A DNA stretch of 64,000 nucleotides, taken from an uncultured Pelagibacteraceae bacterium. GTDB lineage: Bacteria; Pseudomonadota; Alphaproteobacteria; Pelagibacterales; AG-422-B15. Shown here in pieces: positions 16,695 to 26,402 of this stretch (position 1 is the first letter of the stretch; every line of letters starts with the position of its first letter). Under the pieces are notes generated by a model. It was not told where the DNA came from. It did not search any database and worked only from the letters and a program-made list of their open reading frames with translations. The stretch lies in contig CABZIW010000003.1 in the NCBI GenBank assembly GCA_902526005.1, positions 1-64,000 on the forward strand. The letters are read 5' to 3'. Position numbers and translations under genes: made by a program.

Positions 16695-18042
16695 AAACAT
16701 GGAAGACCTCGTTTCATTATGTAAAAGACGGGGGTTTATTTTTCAATCAAGTGAGATTTATGGTGGCTTGCAAGGAATATATGACTATGGTCCACTCGGA
16801 GTAGAATTAAAAAATAATCTTAAATCCTCCTGGTGGAAATCAATGATCTATGATCGAGATGATGTTGAGGGGCTTGACGCGTCAATTCTAACAAGTAGGC
16901 ATGTATTAAAGTATTCAGGCCATGAAGACACTTTCTCTGATCCTTTAGTCGACTGCAGAAATTGTAAAAATAGATTTAGATCTGACCAGGCTAAAGATGG
17001 AAAATGTCCAGCATGCGGGTCTAGTGATTTAACTGAACCTCGACCATTTAATCTTATGTTTAAAACCACAGTTGGTCCAGTAGATGATGGCAGTAATTAT
17101 GCCTACCTAAGACCGGAAACTGCACAGCAAATTTTTACAAATTTCAAAAATATATTGGACTCAACAAGTAAAACTATTCCTTTTGGAATCGCGCAGATAG
17201 GTAAAGCTTTTAGAAATGAAGTCACTCCAGGTAAATTCATATTCAGGGTTAGAGAGTTTGAACAAATGGAATTAGAATTTTTTGTTGAACCAGGAAAAGA
17301 TGACGAGTGGCATAAATATTGGGTAGACAAGAGGTATTCATGGTGGATTGATCAAGGCATATCTGAAAAAAGATTAAAAAAGCTAGATGTTGAAGATTCT
17401 GACCTATCTCACTACTCAAAAGCTACTGTAGATCTTATGTATGAATTTCCACATGGACTTGAAGAATTAGAAGGAATAGCAAACAGAACTGATTTTGATC
17501 TTGGTTCTCATACTAAAAACCAAAATGACTTTAAAATATCTGCAGATGTAATGAAAAATAACCAATCAACAACGAAATTGAGTATTCAAAATTTAGAAAG
17601 TAAAGAATGGTATATCCCCTATGTTATAGAACCATCCGCTGGTGTTGATAGAGGCGTATTTGCACTACTCAATGAAGCTTACAAGGAGGAGGATTTAGAA
17701 AATGGAAATAAAAGAATTGTATTAAGTTTAAAACCGCATTTGTCTCCAATTAAAGCAGCTGTGATTCCTCTAAAAAGAAATAATGAGGATTTAGTCAATA
17801 AAGCAAGCAAGATTAAGAATGACCTTCAAGCACTAGGTATGGGAAGGGTCATTTTAGAAAACTCTGGTAATATTGGAAAAGGTTATAGACGTCATGATGA
17901 GATTGGCACACCTATTTGTATAACAGTTGATTTTGAAACAATCGAAAATGATACAGTGACTATAAGAGATAGAGATACTATGTCACAAAAAAGAGTTTCA
18001 TCTCAAGACTTAAACCTTGAATATAAAAAAGTGTTTAATTAA
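16684..18042 (+). CDS. glyS: Glycyl-tRNA synthetase, alpha2 (dimeric) type
   Basis: 452 aa class II synthetase of the homodimeric kind found in Bacillus, Thermus, archaea and eukaryotes. Evidence: [14 protein letters not shown] at the N-terminus, [21 protein letters not shown] (motif 2), EPSAGVDRG (motif 3) and a C-terminal anticodon domain. A small zinc-ribbon-like insert, CRNCKNRF with CPACG, lies near residues 90-120. Many proteobacteria instead use the alpha2beta2 GlyQ/GlyS enzyme, so this type is worth noting. It overlaps the S49 peptidase gene, and its stop directly abuts the convergent acetyltransferase. Confidence 0.95.
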   Translation: MASKNMEDLVSLCKRRGFIFQSSEIYGGLQGIYDYGPLGVELKNNLKSSWWKSMIYDRDDVEGLDASILTSRHVLKYSGHEDTFSDPLVDCRNCKNRFRSDQAKDGKCPACGSSDLTEPRPFNLMFKTTVGPVDDGSNYAYLRPETAQQIFTNFKNILDSTSKTIPFGIAQIGKAFRNEVTPGKFIFRVREFEQMELEFFVEPGKDDEWHKYWVDKRYSWWIDQGISEKRLKKLDVEDSDLSHYSKATVDLMYEFPHGLEELEGIANRTDFDLGSHTKNQNDFKISADVMKNNQSTTKLSIQNLESKEWYIPYVIEPSAGVDRGVFALLNEAYKEEDLENGNKRIVLSLKPHLSPIKAAVIPLKRNNEDLVNKASKIKNDLQALGMGRVILENSGNIGKGYRRHDEIGTPICITVDFETIENDTVTIRDRDTMSQKRVSSQDLNLEYKKVFN

Positions 18043-18504
18043 CTATATATCTCTTCTCGGAAATTCTATTTTGCTAAATGGCCAAGATTTTTCTAACCAT
18101 TCCTTAAATGTTTTTCCTAATTCATTCTCCAAGCCGCTATCAAGTAAATCCTGTCTTATCCAATAGTATGCTTGAACCTCGTACTCAGGGTTATCGGAGG
18201 GATAAATATAGCAACAACCGATTACATCACTCTCTTCTTTTGTTGATAGAACTGTGTAAGCGAAAGAATGTCTAAGAGAAAATTCCACTTCATGCCATCC
18301 CAGATCGGCAAGATTTTCATCTAATGTCATTTCTTTTGGCCATTCACTATCGTCCATTAGTTTATATAGATGGTCTACACTTTTCATTACTGCCTCATAG
18401 TCTTTATCGACATATTTTATTGTTAGAGGTTTTAAGATAAAATTTTCAGTTACCAATTCTGCAGGAACTTTAAAACTATTTTTAACTATTGGACGGCTGT
18501 ACAT
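18043..18504 (-). CDS. GNAT-like N-acetyltransferase
   Basis: 153 aa. The layout ENFILKPLTIKYVDKDY, FAYTVLS, DVIGCCYIYPS and EVQAYYWIRQ follows the GNAT beta-strand order, although the acetyl-CoA pyrophosphate loop (normally RxxGxG/A) is not convincing; DSGLENELG takes its place. It directly abuts the nadC stop and is the last gene of the nadA-nadB-nadC operon. The substrate is unknown and catalytic competence uncertain. Confidence 0.6.
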   Translation of the reverse strand: MYSRPIVKNSFKVPAELVTENFILKPLTIKYVDKDYEAVMKSVDHLYKLMDDSEWPKEMTLDENLADLGWHEVEFSLRHSFAYTVLSTKEESDVIGCCYIYPSDNPEYEVQAYYWIRQDLLDSGLENELGKTFKEWLEKSWPFSKIEFPRRDI

Positions 18505-19344
18505 TCAAATTTCAAGTCCAAAATCAATGTTTTCAATACTATGAGTAAGTTGTCCGATTGAAATTCTATCAATTTTTGTTTTCGCATAAGACTTAATATT
18601 TTTTAAATTAATATTTCCAGATGCCTCACAAAGAAACCTTTTTTTAACAATTTTTAAGCACTGAGAAATTTGTTTCTCAGACATATTATCGAGAAGTACA
18701 ATATCTATTTTCTGATTTAAAATTTTTTTCAGTTGTTTAATTGTATCAATTTCTACTGTAATTTTTCTTTTTAATTTTGATTTTTTAATTTTTTTTATAT
18801 TCTCAACAATTCCTTCTTTATTTACAAGATGGTTATCTTTTATGAAATAAAAATCTGATAAAGAGACCCTGTTTACGTGCGCACCACCAATTGTAAGAGC
18901 ATATTTTTGTATCTGTCTCACGCCAGCAATTGTTTTTCTTGTTGAATAAATTTTAACGCCGTAAGGTGCTGCAATATCAACAAATTTTCTTGTTTTTGTC
19001 GCAATACCAGACATGAACCCTAAAAAGTTTAGAGCTGTTCTCTCTGCAATTAATATACTATGTGCATCACCATTAACGTTAATAATTTTATTTCCTTTAA
19101 CTACTTTACTTCCATCTTTTTTTAGAACTTTTATTTTAATTTTACTATTTAGTGCTTTAAATGTTTGAACAACAAACTCAGTTCCACAGACAATTGCATT
19201 CTCTTTTGCGACTATAGATGCTTTGAGCGTTGTTTTTTTAGAAATTAAAACTTTTGAGGTTATATCGCCATATTTGCCAAAATCTTCTTTCAAAGCAATT
19301 TTGATCTTTTCCTTAATATCTTTTTTAGCTAACAAGTTTTTCAT
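18505..19344 (-). CDS. nadC: Nicotinate-nucleotide pyrophosphorylase (quinolinate phosphoribosyltransferase)
   Basis: 279 aa from the ATG at 19344 (MKNLLAKKD); the longer frame from 19389 lies more deeply inside nadB and is less likely. EDFGKYGDITS, NFLGFMSGIAT, STRKTIAGVRQ, FIKDNHLV and LLDNMS mark the family. It converts quinolinate and PRPP to nicotinate mononucleotide in de novo NAD synthesis. The usual GGGxNHRxGL substrate segment is altered here to GGAHVNRVSL. It overlaps nadB by 20 bp, completing the nadA-nadB-nadC order. Confidence 0.9.
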   Translation of the reverse strand: MKNLLAKKDIKEKIKIALKEDFGKYGDITSKVLISKKTTLKASIVAKENAIVCGTEFVVQTFKALNSKIKIKVLKKDGSKVVKGNKIINVNGDAHSILIAERTALNFLGFMSGIATKTRKFVDIAAPYGVKIYSTRKTIAGVRQIQKYALTIGGAHVNRVSLSDFYFIKDNHLVNKEGIVENIKKIKKSKLKRKITVEIDTIKQLKKILNQKIDIVLLDNMSEKQISQCLKIVKKRFLCEASGNINLKNIKSYAKTKIDRISIGQLTHSIENIDFGLEI

Positions 19345-20938
19345 CAACTTCTGATATAGTAGAATCCAAGATAGTTTTGATGTAATCATCTATTTCTGAA
19401 TATTTAATATCAAAATGCTTAATAAAATCTTTATCAGTATCTTGGTAATCAGATCTTAAATGACAACCTCGACTTTCTCTTCTTAAATAAGCGCCTATGA
19501 TAATAAATTTGCTAACCAAAATCATGTCATTAAGTTTAGCCGAGAGGCCTTTTGATTCTCTCTCAATTTTAATTACATCATTTAGACCTCTGATAATAGA
19601 GTCTTTATTTCTAACTATTCCTAAATTTCTCATCATTGAAGACCTTAATTGCCATATATATTTTTTTGCTCTGATTTTATTTTTAGTTTTCTCTTTAAAA
19701 ACCTTTATAAATTTAGAGCTAATATGAATATCCTTTTTTATATTCTTTTTATTTATTTCGCTTGCAACAATCTTAGCAAATACAAGAGACTCTAATAGTG
19801 AATTTGACGCAAGGCGGTTTGCTCCATGAATACCAGTTGCAGCAACCTCTCCACAGCACCACAGTCCTTCAACAGAAGTCTGTCCTTTCAGATCAGTTTT
19901 TATGCCACCTATATGATAATGGGCGACAGGAATTATTGGCAGCAGGTCTTTTCCAGGATCTAAATCTGCATTTTCACAGTAGGATGAAACTTGAGGAAAT
20001 CGAGTATTAAAATTACTGCCCATGTGTCTACAATCTAAAAATACTGAATTTCCTTTTTCGATTTGTTTAAATATATTTTGAGCAATAAGATCTCGTGGTG
20101 CTAACTCGCGATCAGGATGAATACCCAACATAAATCTCTCTTCATCTTGATTTACAAGGTAAGCCCCCTCACCTCTAATTGCCTCAGTAGCTAAAGGAGT
20201 AGGGTCTAAGCCAAAGTCAAGACCTGTCGGGTGAAATTGAACAAACTCCATATCTGTAAGTGTTGCGCCTGCATGTGATGCCAACGCTACGCCTTCACCA
20301 TAAGAACTTCGTGGATTGGTTGTATTTGCAAAAATACCTCCTAAACCACCTGTCGCTAAAACTACATGAGAACTTTGGATAACTACATTACTGTCAGGAA
20401 CATTATCGTCAGTAAATCTTCCAATTACTCCGTAAATAGTATTTTTTTCTGTCATAATTCGATCAATTGAAACATTTTCTAAAACTGTGATGTGATCACT
20501 TTTTTTTACTCTTCCAATTAAGCCGCGCATAATTTCAAGACCAGAACTATCACCTCTTGACCTTATGATTCTATTGAAGCTGTGGGCACCTTCTAGCCCT
20601 AAATTAAAAGTACCATCTTCATTTTTATCAAAATTAACTCCGTATCCCTCTAAATCATCAATGATGCCTTTTGCATTATTTACAACTTCTTTTATCGCAT
20701 CGATATTGGCTAAGCCTTTTGCTGTAGTTAAAGTATCATTAATATGACTTTCAACACTGTCATCTTTTGAAACTGCCGCGGCAATCCCTCCTTGAGCCCA
20801 ACTGCTTGAAGTATTTATTCCAAGTGAACTTTTAGTAATTACGCAAACTTTTCTTGGCGCTAAGTTAAGTGCAACAGTTAATCCTGCTACCCCTCCACCC
20901 ACTATTACAACATCAGGGCTATAAATAGCATCAGACAT
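19325..20938 (-). CDS. nadB: L-aspartate oxidase
   Basis: 537 aa flavoprotein of the succinate dehydrogenase/fumarate reductase family. The FAD motif is VVIVGGGVAGLTVALNLA, followed by TSSSWAQGGIAAA, ATGGLGG, QFHPTGL and HIGGIKTD, with GANRLASNSLLE near the FAD site. It oxidises aspartate to iminoaspartate, the substrate of NadA. Its start shares one base with the nadA stop (TAATG), indicating translational coupling. The length is normal and the C-terminal helical domain is intact. Confidence 0.96.
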   Translation of the reverse strand: MSDAIYSPDVVIVGGGVAGLTVALNLAPRKVCVITKSSLGINTSSSWAQGGIAAAVSKDDSVESHINDTLTTAKGLANIDAIKEVVNNAKGIIDDLEGYGVNFDKNEDGTFNLGLEGAHSFNRIIRSRGDSSGLEIMRGLIGRVKKSDHITVLENVSIDRIMTEKNTIYGVIGRFTDDNVPDSNVVIQSSHVVLATGGLGGIFANTTNPRSSYGEGVALASHAGATLTDMEFVQFHPTGLDFGLDPTPLATEAIRGEGAYLVNQDEERFMLGIHPDRELAPRDLIAQNIFKQIEKGNSVFLDCRHMGSNFNTRFPQVSSYCENADLDPGKDLLPIIPVAHYHIGGIKTDLKGQTSVEGLWCCGEVAATGIHGANRLASNSLLESLVFAKIVASEINKKNIKKDIHISSKFIKVFKEKTKNKIRAKKYIWQLRSSMMRNLGIVRNKDSIIRGLNDVIKIERESKGLSAKLNDMILVSKFIIIGAYLRRESRGCHLRSDYQDTDKDFIKHFDIKYSEIDDYIKTILDSTISEVDEKLVS

Positions 20939-21960
20939 TAGCTGCTTCTGCCAATTTCAAGCATACGATCAATTGAAAGACGAGCTTTATCAATAATTGC
21001 CTTATCAACTTGAATTTGATACTGATTAAATCGTATTGCGTCATAAATTTTCTTTAGAGAAATTCTTTTCATATGAGGGCATAGATTACAAGGTCTGATA
21101 AATTCGACATTTGGATTCTCTATGGCAACATTGTCACTCATTGAGCATTCCGTAACCATTATTACCTTTCCAGGTTGATTATCTTTTACGTAATTACTCA
21201 TACCAGCCGTTGAGCCTGCAAAGTCACTTACTGCAATTACTTCAGGTGAACATTCGGGATGCGCTAATACAACAATATCTTTGTGTTGTTTTTTGTATGC
21301 CATTATTTCGTCTGCAGTAAATCTTTCATGCACTTCACAGCGACCTTTCCAAGAAATAATTTTCACATCTGTTTGGGCTGCAATATTTTTTGCAAGGTAT
21401 TCATCAGGTAGAAATATAACCTTATCAACACCTAGAGATTCTACTACATGTTTCGCGTTTCCTGATGTGCAGCATACATCTGTTTCTGCTTTTACATCGG
21501 CAGACGTGTTTACATATGTTACAACTGGCACGCCAGGATATTTTTGCTTTAATAATCTTATGTCCTCTGCACTTATAGATTCAGACAAAGAACATCCTGC
21601 ACGAGTATCTGGAATTAAAACATTTTTGTTTGGGCTAAGTATTTTTGCTGTTTCAGCCATAAAATGTACGCCACATACAATTATTGTATCTGCATCAGAG
21701 TCTCTTGCCTCGTAAGCCAATTTTAATGAGTCGCCAACAATGTCAGATACACAGTGGAAGATTTCAGGTGTCTGGTAATTGTGCGTTAATATTGCAATAT
21801 TTTTTTCCTTTTTTAGCTTATTTATTTCATGAATAAGTGGAGCATGAAATGGCCATTCAACCTCAGGTATAATTTTCTCCACACCTTTATACAGATGTGC
21901 TGTTGCATCTTTCACTTCAGTATTAAAATCTGATGGATATTGCAAATTATCATTCAACAT
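20938..21960 (-). CDS. nadA: Quinolinate synthase (4Fe-4S)
   Basis: 340 aa. Three cysteine segments expected to ligate the 4Fe-4S cluster are present: [25 protein letters not shown] and [20 protein letters not shown] and [10 protein letters not shown] are also typical. It condenses iminoaspartate with dihydroxyacetone phosphate to make quinolinate. It is the first gene of the leftward nad operon; the AT-rich 92-bp gap to tRNA-Leu should hold its promoter, though I could not pick one confidently. Confidence 0.96.
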   Translation of the reverse strand: MLNDNLQYPSDFNTEVKDATAHLYKGVEKIIPEVEWPFHAPLIHEINKLKKEKNIAILTHNYQTPEIFHCVSDIVGDSLKLAYEARDSDADTIIVCGVHFMAETAKILSPNKNVLIPDTRAGCSLSESISAEDIRLLKQKYPGVPVVTYVNTSADVKAETDVCCTSGNAKHVVESLGVDKVIFLPDEYLAKNIAAQTDVKIISWKGRCEVHERFTADEIMAYKKQHKDIVVLAHPECSPEVIAVSDFAGSTAGMSNYVKDNQPGKVIMVTECSMSDNVAIENPNVEFIRPCNLCPHMKRISLKKIYDAIRFNQYQIQVDKAIIDKARLSIDRMLEIGRSS

Positions 21961-22052
21961 TATTATTTTTTAATATAGTTTAATATTACAATTATAGTTA
22001 AATGTATATATTTCAACATATCAACAATTATAAAAAAAAATGGATAAAAGCT

Positions 22053-22138
22053 GCCGTCGTGCTGGAATTGGTAGACAGGCTGGTTTGAGGGATCAGTGAA
22101 CATGGTTCGTGAGAGTTCGAGTCTCTCCGACGGCACCA
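22053..22138 (+). tRNA. tRNA-Leu (anticodon GAG)
   Basis: 86 nt with a long variable arm, as expected for leucine, and encoded CCA. The acceptor stem is GCCGTCG with CGACGGC. The anticodon arm is CTGGT/ATCAG with loop TTGAGGG, so anticodon GAG reads CTC and CTT. The T arm contains GTTCGAGTC. It lies 27 bp upstream of the co-oriented glycosyltransferase gene. Confidence 0.95.
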
Positions 22139-22165
22139 AAAAGTCAATCTAATGGTTAATATTTA

Positions 22166-23050
22166 ATGAAAATTCTATTTATTGGACCTACAAGAATAGG
22201 TGACACAATACTATCTACCTCAATATTAAACTTTTATATTAAAAAGTTTGATCAATGCAGCATCTCAGTTGTAACAAGTTCATTTGCAAAAGATTTATAC
22301 AAATTTATGCCTCACCTTCAGGAAATAATTGTAGTTGATAAAAAAAGATTTGGCCTTCATTGGTTGAATATAATTAAATTTTCAATTTTTAAGAAATGGG
22401 ATTTAGTAATTGATTTAAGATCATCAGTAACATCTTATTTTTTGAATACAAAAAAAAGAATGATATTTAGAGGAAATGAACTATCACATAAAGTTATACA
22501 ATTTAGTAAATTTATAGACACAAAAGAAGCTCTCATTCCAGAAATATGGTATAGCCAAGAAGATGCGGATATAAGTTATAAAAAAATAAAAAATGATGAT
22601 AATTTAATTGCTGTTGCGCCCTATTCTAATTGGCCAAAGAAGGATTGGTCATTGAAAAAATATAAAAATCTTTTTCAAAATGAATTTTTTAAAAATCACA
22701 CAATAATACTAACAGGCGTTTCAAGGGATATTCTTAATAAAAGGGAAATAGAGGAATTTATTAAGACATCAGAATTAGAAATAATTAATTTGTTTGATTG
22801 GGGAAATTTGAGAAATATGGTTCCCATATTTAAGAAATGCCGTTTTTTTATTGGAAGCGACAGTGGTCTGATGCATCTTGCGGCATCTTCAGGGTGTAAG
22901 ACATTTGCACTTTTTGGACCTACGAATGATTTGGTATATGGACCATGGGGAAATCACAAAGTAATTAAATCAGATAAAGACCGAGATTATGGTCTTGAAA
23001 ATTTATCTGTTGAAAAGGTACTAAATATCATAAAAGAGTGTATTAGATGA
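22166..23050 (+). CDS. Glycosyltransferase family 9 (heptosyltransferase-like)
   Basis: 294 aa GT-B fold. The N-terminal IGPTRIGDTILST is the GT9 acceptor-binding start, and the C-terminal half holds NWPKKDWSLKKY, FIGSDSGLMHLAASSGC and FALFGPTND, the usual nucleotide-sugar-binding block. GT9 enzymes add heptose or other sugars to the lipopolysaccharide core at the inner membrane. It overlaps the following dihydroorotase gene by 4 bp. Which sugar is transferred cannot be told. Confidence 0.85.
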   Translation: MKILFIGPTRIGDTILSTSILNFYIKKFDQCSISVVTSSFAKDLYKFMPHLQEIIVVDKKRFGLHWLNIIKFSIFKKWDLVIDLRSSVTSYFLNTKKRMIFRGNELSHKVIQFSKFIDTKEALIPEIWYSQEDADISYKKIKNDDNLIAVAPYSNWPKKDWSLKKYKNLFQNEFFKNHTIILTGVSRDILNKREIEEFIKTSELEIINLFDWGNLRNMVPIFKKCRFFIGSDSGLMHLAASSGCKTFALFGPTNDLVYGPWGNHKVIKSDKDRDYGLENLSVEKVLNIIKECIR

Positions 23051-24357
23051 TTGACCTCATAATAAAAAATGGAAAAATTGTAACTCATAATGAGAAAAAA
23101 ATAGCTGATATTGCTGTAAAAAATGGAAAAATATTCAAAATAGGTAATCTTGTTAATTTAAAGTCAAAAAAAACCATTGATGCAATGGGTTTGCATATTT
23201 TACCGGGTGCTTTTGATACACAAGTGCATTTTAGAGAACCGGGTAATACAAAAAAAGAAAATCTTAAAACAGGAAGCTTAGCGGCTGTTGCAGGAGGGAT
23301 CACTTCAGTTTTTGATATGCCTAATAACAAGCCGAGCATTACAACAAGAGAGCTTTTTATAAAGAAATTGCAGACTGCAAAAAATAGAATGCATTGCAAT
23401 TACGCTTTTTATTTTGGAGCTGAGAAAGATAACATAAAAGAAATTAAAAAAGTTGAAAAAGTAAAAGGTTGTTGTGGTGTAAAAGTTTTTGTTGGCTCTT
23501 CAACTGGTACATTACTCGTTTCAAACCATAACGATATTGAAAAAATAATGAGAGCAACGAAGAAAATGATTTCATTTCACTCTGAAAATGAAGATATGCT
23601 TATTACCAGAAAAAAATATGCTAAAAAAGGAAAGCCATTGAGCCATCAAGTGTGGCGAAATGTAGATACAGCCTTAAGTTCTACCAGAAAGCTAATAAGA
23701 TCAGCTAATAGAAGTAAGAAAAAAATACATGTACTCCATATAACAACGGCAGAAGAAATAAAATTGCTTCTAAAAAATAGGAAATATGTCTCGTTTGAAG
23801 TAACCCCTCAACATTTAATATTGGCATCACCTGATTGTTATAAAAAACTGGGCACCTACGCACAGATGAATCCACCTATTAGAGGGACTAGACACAAAAA
23901 TGTTCTAAGAAAAACATTACAAAAAGGCCAAATTGATATTATCGGATCAGATCACGCTCCTCATTTAAAATCCGAAAAAAATAAAATTTATCCAAATAGC
24001 CCATCAGGAATGCCCGGTGTTCAAACGCTACTTCCAATTCTTTTAAATGAGGTTACAAAAAAGACAATTTCACTCAATGAAGTAGTAAAGCTAACAAGCT
24101 TTAATCCTAAAAAAATTTTTAAGATTAAAAATAAGGGGTTAATTAAGGTTGGTTACGACGCAGATCTTACAATTGTTGATATGAATAAAACTAAAAAAGT
24201 TTTGAATAAAGATATGAAAACAAAGTGTGGATGGACACCTTTCAATGGTATGAAACTTACAGGTTGGCCTGTTGGAACAATAATAAATGGTAAAATAGCA
24301 TTCTGGAAAAATAAAATCAATAAGTCAGTATTTGGTAACCCAATAAGCTTTAATTAG
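23047..24357 (+). CDS. pyrC: Dihydroorotase (class I, PyrC-like)
   Basis: 436 aa amidohydrolase. Metal-binding motifs are DTQVHFREPG (HxH), GVKVFVGSSTG (carbamylated lysine), SFHSENED and HVLHITTAEE (histidines), and GSDHAPH (aspartate). It cyclises N-carbamoyl-aspartate to dihydroorotate in pyrimidine synthesis. Class I dihydroorotases and allantoinases look alike, but DHAPH and the overall pattern favour dihydroorotase. It is coupled by a 4-bp overlap to the glycosyltransferase gene, and its stop interleaves with cysQ (TTAG). Confidence 0.88.
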   Translation: MIDLIIKNGKIVTHNEKKIADIAVKNGKIFKIGNLVNLKSKKTIDAMGLHILPGAFDTQVHFREPGNTKKENLKTGSLAAVAGGITSVFDMPNNKPSITTRELFIKKLQTAKNRMHCNYAFYFGAEKDNIKEIKKVEKVKGCCGVKVFVGSSTGTLLVSNHNDIEKIMRATKKMISFHSENEDMLITRKKYAKKGKPLSHQVWRNVDTALSSTRKLIRSANRSKKKIHVLHITTAEEIKLLLKNRKYVSFEVTPQHLILASPDCYKKLGTYAQMNPPIRGTRHKNVLRKTLQKGQIDIIGSDHAPHLKSEKNKIYPNSPSGMPGVQTLLPILLNEVTKKTISLNEVVKLTSFNPKKIFKIKNKGLIKVGYDADLTIVDMNKTKKVLNKDMKTKCGWTPFNGMKLTGWPVGTIINGKIAFWKNKINKSVFGNPISFN

Positions 24358-25127
24358 CTACGAGCAATAAAAGAAGTATTTTTAAAATTCCTCTTGCCAT
24401 AACGCAGAATTTTGCGATCTAAAGTTTTTATTTTTCCTCCTGCAAATCTCAATATAGCATCTCCAGCTGCGGTATCCCATTCCATTGTAGTCCCAAACCG
24501 AGGGTATACATTTGCTATACCATGTGCGATGTAACATAATTTTATTGAACTTCCTGAACGGATTATTTTGTTAGCATTGAATCTCTGAAAAATCATTTTT
24601 TTTGCATTTTCTATTTCACTCTTAGCAAGTGAGTGAGATCTACTTAAAATAACAATATTTTTATTTCTTTTTTTAACTTTAATTTTTCTTATATTTGAAA
24701 GCTGTCCTTTTTTACTTAATTTTGAGAAATAAGATTTTTTATCTTTTGTAAAATAAAGCTTATTTTTAGTAGGCATATAAATAATTCCAAAGACTGGTTT
24801 TTTATTTTCAATAAGCCCAATATTTACGGTAAATTCACCATTACCTCTTAAAAATTCTTTTGTCCCATCTAATGGGTCTACCAACCAAAATTTTTTTGCA
24901 GCTTTACCTTTTTTAACCTGTTCTTCAGAAACAATAGAAATTTCAGGAAAATGAAGCTTTAAGCCCTTACAAATTATATCATTCGCCCTGATATCTGCAT
25001 TTGTTACAGGCGTATTATCAGACTTGTATTTTTTAGTTACCTTTTTTTTATAGATTTTGATAATTTCAATGCCAGCAAGATGAACGATTTTAATTAATTC
25101 ATCTAGTTTTTCAGGTGATATCTTCAT
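24354..25127 (-). CDS. cysQ: 3'(2'),5'-bisphosphate nucleotidase
   Basis: 257 aa inositol-monophosphatase-fold enzyme. The metal motifs are SEEQ, VDPLDGTKEFLRGNGEFTVN (continuous block with the DPLDGT core) and EWDTAAGDAIL. The KEF-containing variant of the DGT motif is typical of CysQ rather than SuhB. It hydrolyses PAP, a by-product of sulfate assimilation and acyl-carrier-protein transfer, to AMP. It is monocistronic and divergent from mnmA. Confidence 0.9.
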   Translation of the reverse strand: MKISPEKLDELIKIVHLAGIEIIKIYKKKVTKKYKSDNTPVTNADIRANDIICKGLKLHFPEISIVSEEQVKKGKAAKKFWLVDPLDGTKEFLRGNGEFTVNIGLIENKKPVFGIIYMPTKNKLYFTKDKKSYFSKLSKKGQLSNIRKIKVKKRNKNIVILSRSHSLAKSEIENAKKMIFQRFNANKIIRSGSSIKLCYIAHGIANVYPRFGTTMEWDTAAGDAILRFAGGKIKTLDRKILRYGKRNFKNTSFIARS

Positions 25128-25201
25128 ATAAGGAGTTAAGCTTGTAAAATAGACAATAAGACAAATATATTATACATACCAGAGCAAAATTAATAAATCA
25201 T

Positions 25202-26296
25202 ATGGAAAACAACGTTAATTACATTAAAGGAAATAATCCTATTGTAGTCGCTATGTCAGGTGGCGTTGACTCTTCAGTAGCTGCAGCACTCATGAACAAG
25301 GATTATGATGATGTAATAGGTGTCACTTTAAAACTGTATGATGAAAAAAAAGTTGCAAACTCAAAAACATGTTGTTCTGGTGCGGATATTTTGGATGCTA
25401 AAAAAATAGCTAACACTATAACTATTCCACATTATGTTTTTGATTATGAAGAAATATTTAAAAAAAATGTTATAGAGCCTTTTATTAATGAATACAAATC
25501 AGGGAGAACCCCCATACCTTGCATAAATTGTAATGAAAAAGTAAAGTTTCTTGATTTACTGAATTTTGCAAAAGAAATTAATGCGAAATCATTAGTGACA
25601 GGGCATTATATAAAGAAAGTAAAGATTGATAATGAGTGGAGATTGTATGTTCCACAAGATAAAGATCGAGATCAGTCCTATTTTCTTTTTACAATGAAAA
25701 AAGAGGATCTGGATCTCATCGAATTCCCTTTGGGTGATTACAAAAAAGATGAGATAAGGGATTTAGCTTTAAAACTAAACTTACACGTGTTTGATAAAAG
25801 TGATAGTCAAGATATTTGCTTTATACCCGATGGAGACTATAAAAAATTTGTAAATAAAAATATTGAAAGCAATAAAGGCGAAGTTATAGATTTAGATGGA
25901 AATGTGCTTAACATACATGATGGTATTCAAAACTTTACAATTGGACAAAGGAGAGGTTTAGGAGTTTCAAAAGAAGAGCCTCTTTATGTAAAAAAAATTG
26001 ATAAAGATAAGAATAGAGTCATTGTAGCAAATAAGGACAATATTAGTTCCTCAACTATATATGTTCAAAACATAAACTTAATTTCGAAAAATTTACCAAA
26101 TGATCTACATGTTAGAGTTAGGTCATCTGGAAAATTATTAAGTGCAAAAATAGAAATTAACGAAGAGGACGCAGCAACAATTTATCTTGCGTCTCCTGAA
26201 GCTGCTGTATCACCAGGCCAGGCTTGTGTTTTTTATTGTAAAGATGCAATAGGTACACGACTTTTAGGAGGTGGCTGGATCCATTCGACAAATTAG
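25202..26296 (+). CDS. mnmA: tRNA-specific 2-thiouridylase
   Basis: 364 aa. The PP-loop AMSGGVDSSVAAAL, the catalytic cysteines in PIPCINCNEKVKF and SQDICFIPDGDY, and the GQRRGLG segment are all present. MnmA adds sulfur to U34 of tRNAs for Lys, Glu and Gln. It lies 27 bp upstream of a tRNA gene with its own -10 element. The length is normal. Confidence 0.96.
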   Translation: MENNVNYIKGNNPIVVAMSGGVDSSVAAALMNKDYDDVIGVTLKLYDEKKVANSKTCCSGADILDAKKIANTITIPHYVFDYEEIFKKNVIEPFINEYKSGRTPIPCINCNEKVKFLDLLNFAKEINAKSLVTGHYIKKVKIDNEWRLYVPQDKDRDQSYFLFTMKKEDLDLIEFPLGDYKKDEIRDLALKLNLHVFDKSDSQDICFIPDGDYKKFVNKNIESNKGEVIDLDGNVLNIHDGIQNFTIGQRRGLGVSKEEPLYVKKIDKDKNRVIVANKDNISSSTIYVQNINLISKNLPNDLHVRVRSSGKLLSAKIEINEEDAATIYLASPEAAVSPGQACVFYCKDAIGTRLLGGGWIHSTN

Positions 26297-26304
26297 TAAT
26301 ATCG

Positions 26305-26310
26305 TATAAT
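26305..26310 (+). promoter_or_regulatory. -10 element of the tRNA(CAT) promoter
   Basis: A perfect TATAAT lies 13 bp upstream of the tRNA 5' end and just after the mnmA stop. A weak TTCGAC at 26284-26289 inside the end of mnmA could be a -35 with a short 15-bp spacer. This suggests the tRNA can be made independently of mnmA. Confidence 0.45.
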
Positions 26311-26323
26311 ATGGCTCATCTTT

Positions 26324-26400
26324 GGCGGGGTAGCTCAGTTGGTTAGAGCGGAGGAATCATAATCCTTAGGTCGGGGGTTCAAATCCCTCTCCCGCTACCA
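26324..26400 (+). tRNA. tRNA with anticodon CAT (elongator Met, or Ile2)
   Basis: 77 nt with encoded CCA. The D arm is GCTC/GAGC, the anticodon arm GAGGA/TCCTT with loop ATCATAA, and the T arm GGGGG/CCCTC. The acceptor ends pair G1 with T72 and G7 with T66 as wobbles, which is uncommon. It lacks the initiator-type mismatch and anticodon G-C triplet, so it is elongator methionine or the lysidine-modified isoleucine tRNA; I favour methionine only weakly. The 3' 46 nt are repeated at 27119-27164. Confidence 0.9.
26355..26400 (+). repeat. Direct repeat copy 1 (3' half of tRNA; putative attachment site)
   Basis: The 46 nt from the anticodon loop to the CCA end of the tRNA gene match 27119-27164 at 44 of 46 positions. 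Under a tRNA-integration model this copy came in with the element and restored the tRNA 3' half. Confidence 0.85.
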
Positions 26401-26402
26401 TA

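Noticed and set aside
22041..22052. Promoter -10 (GATAAA) for tRNA-Leu
   Set aside because: The match is weak and too close to the tRNA start; similar A/T hexamers occur throughout the gap.
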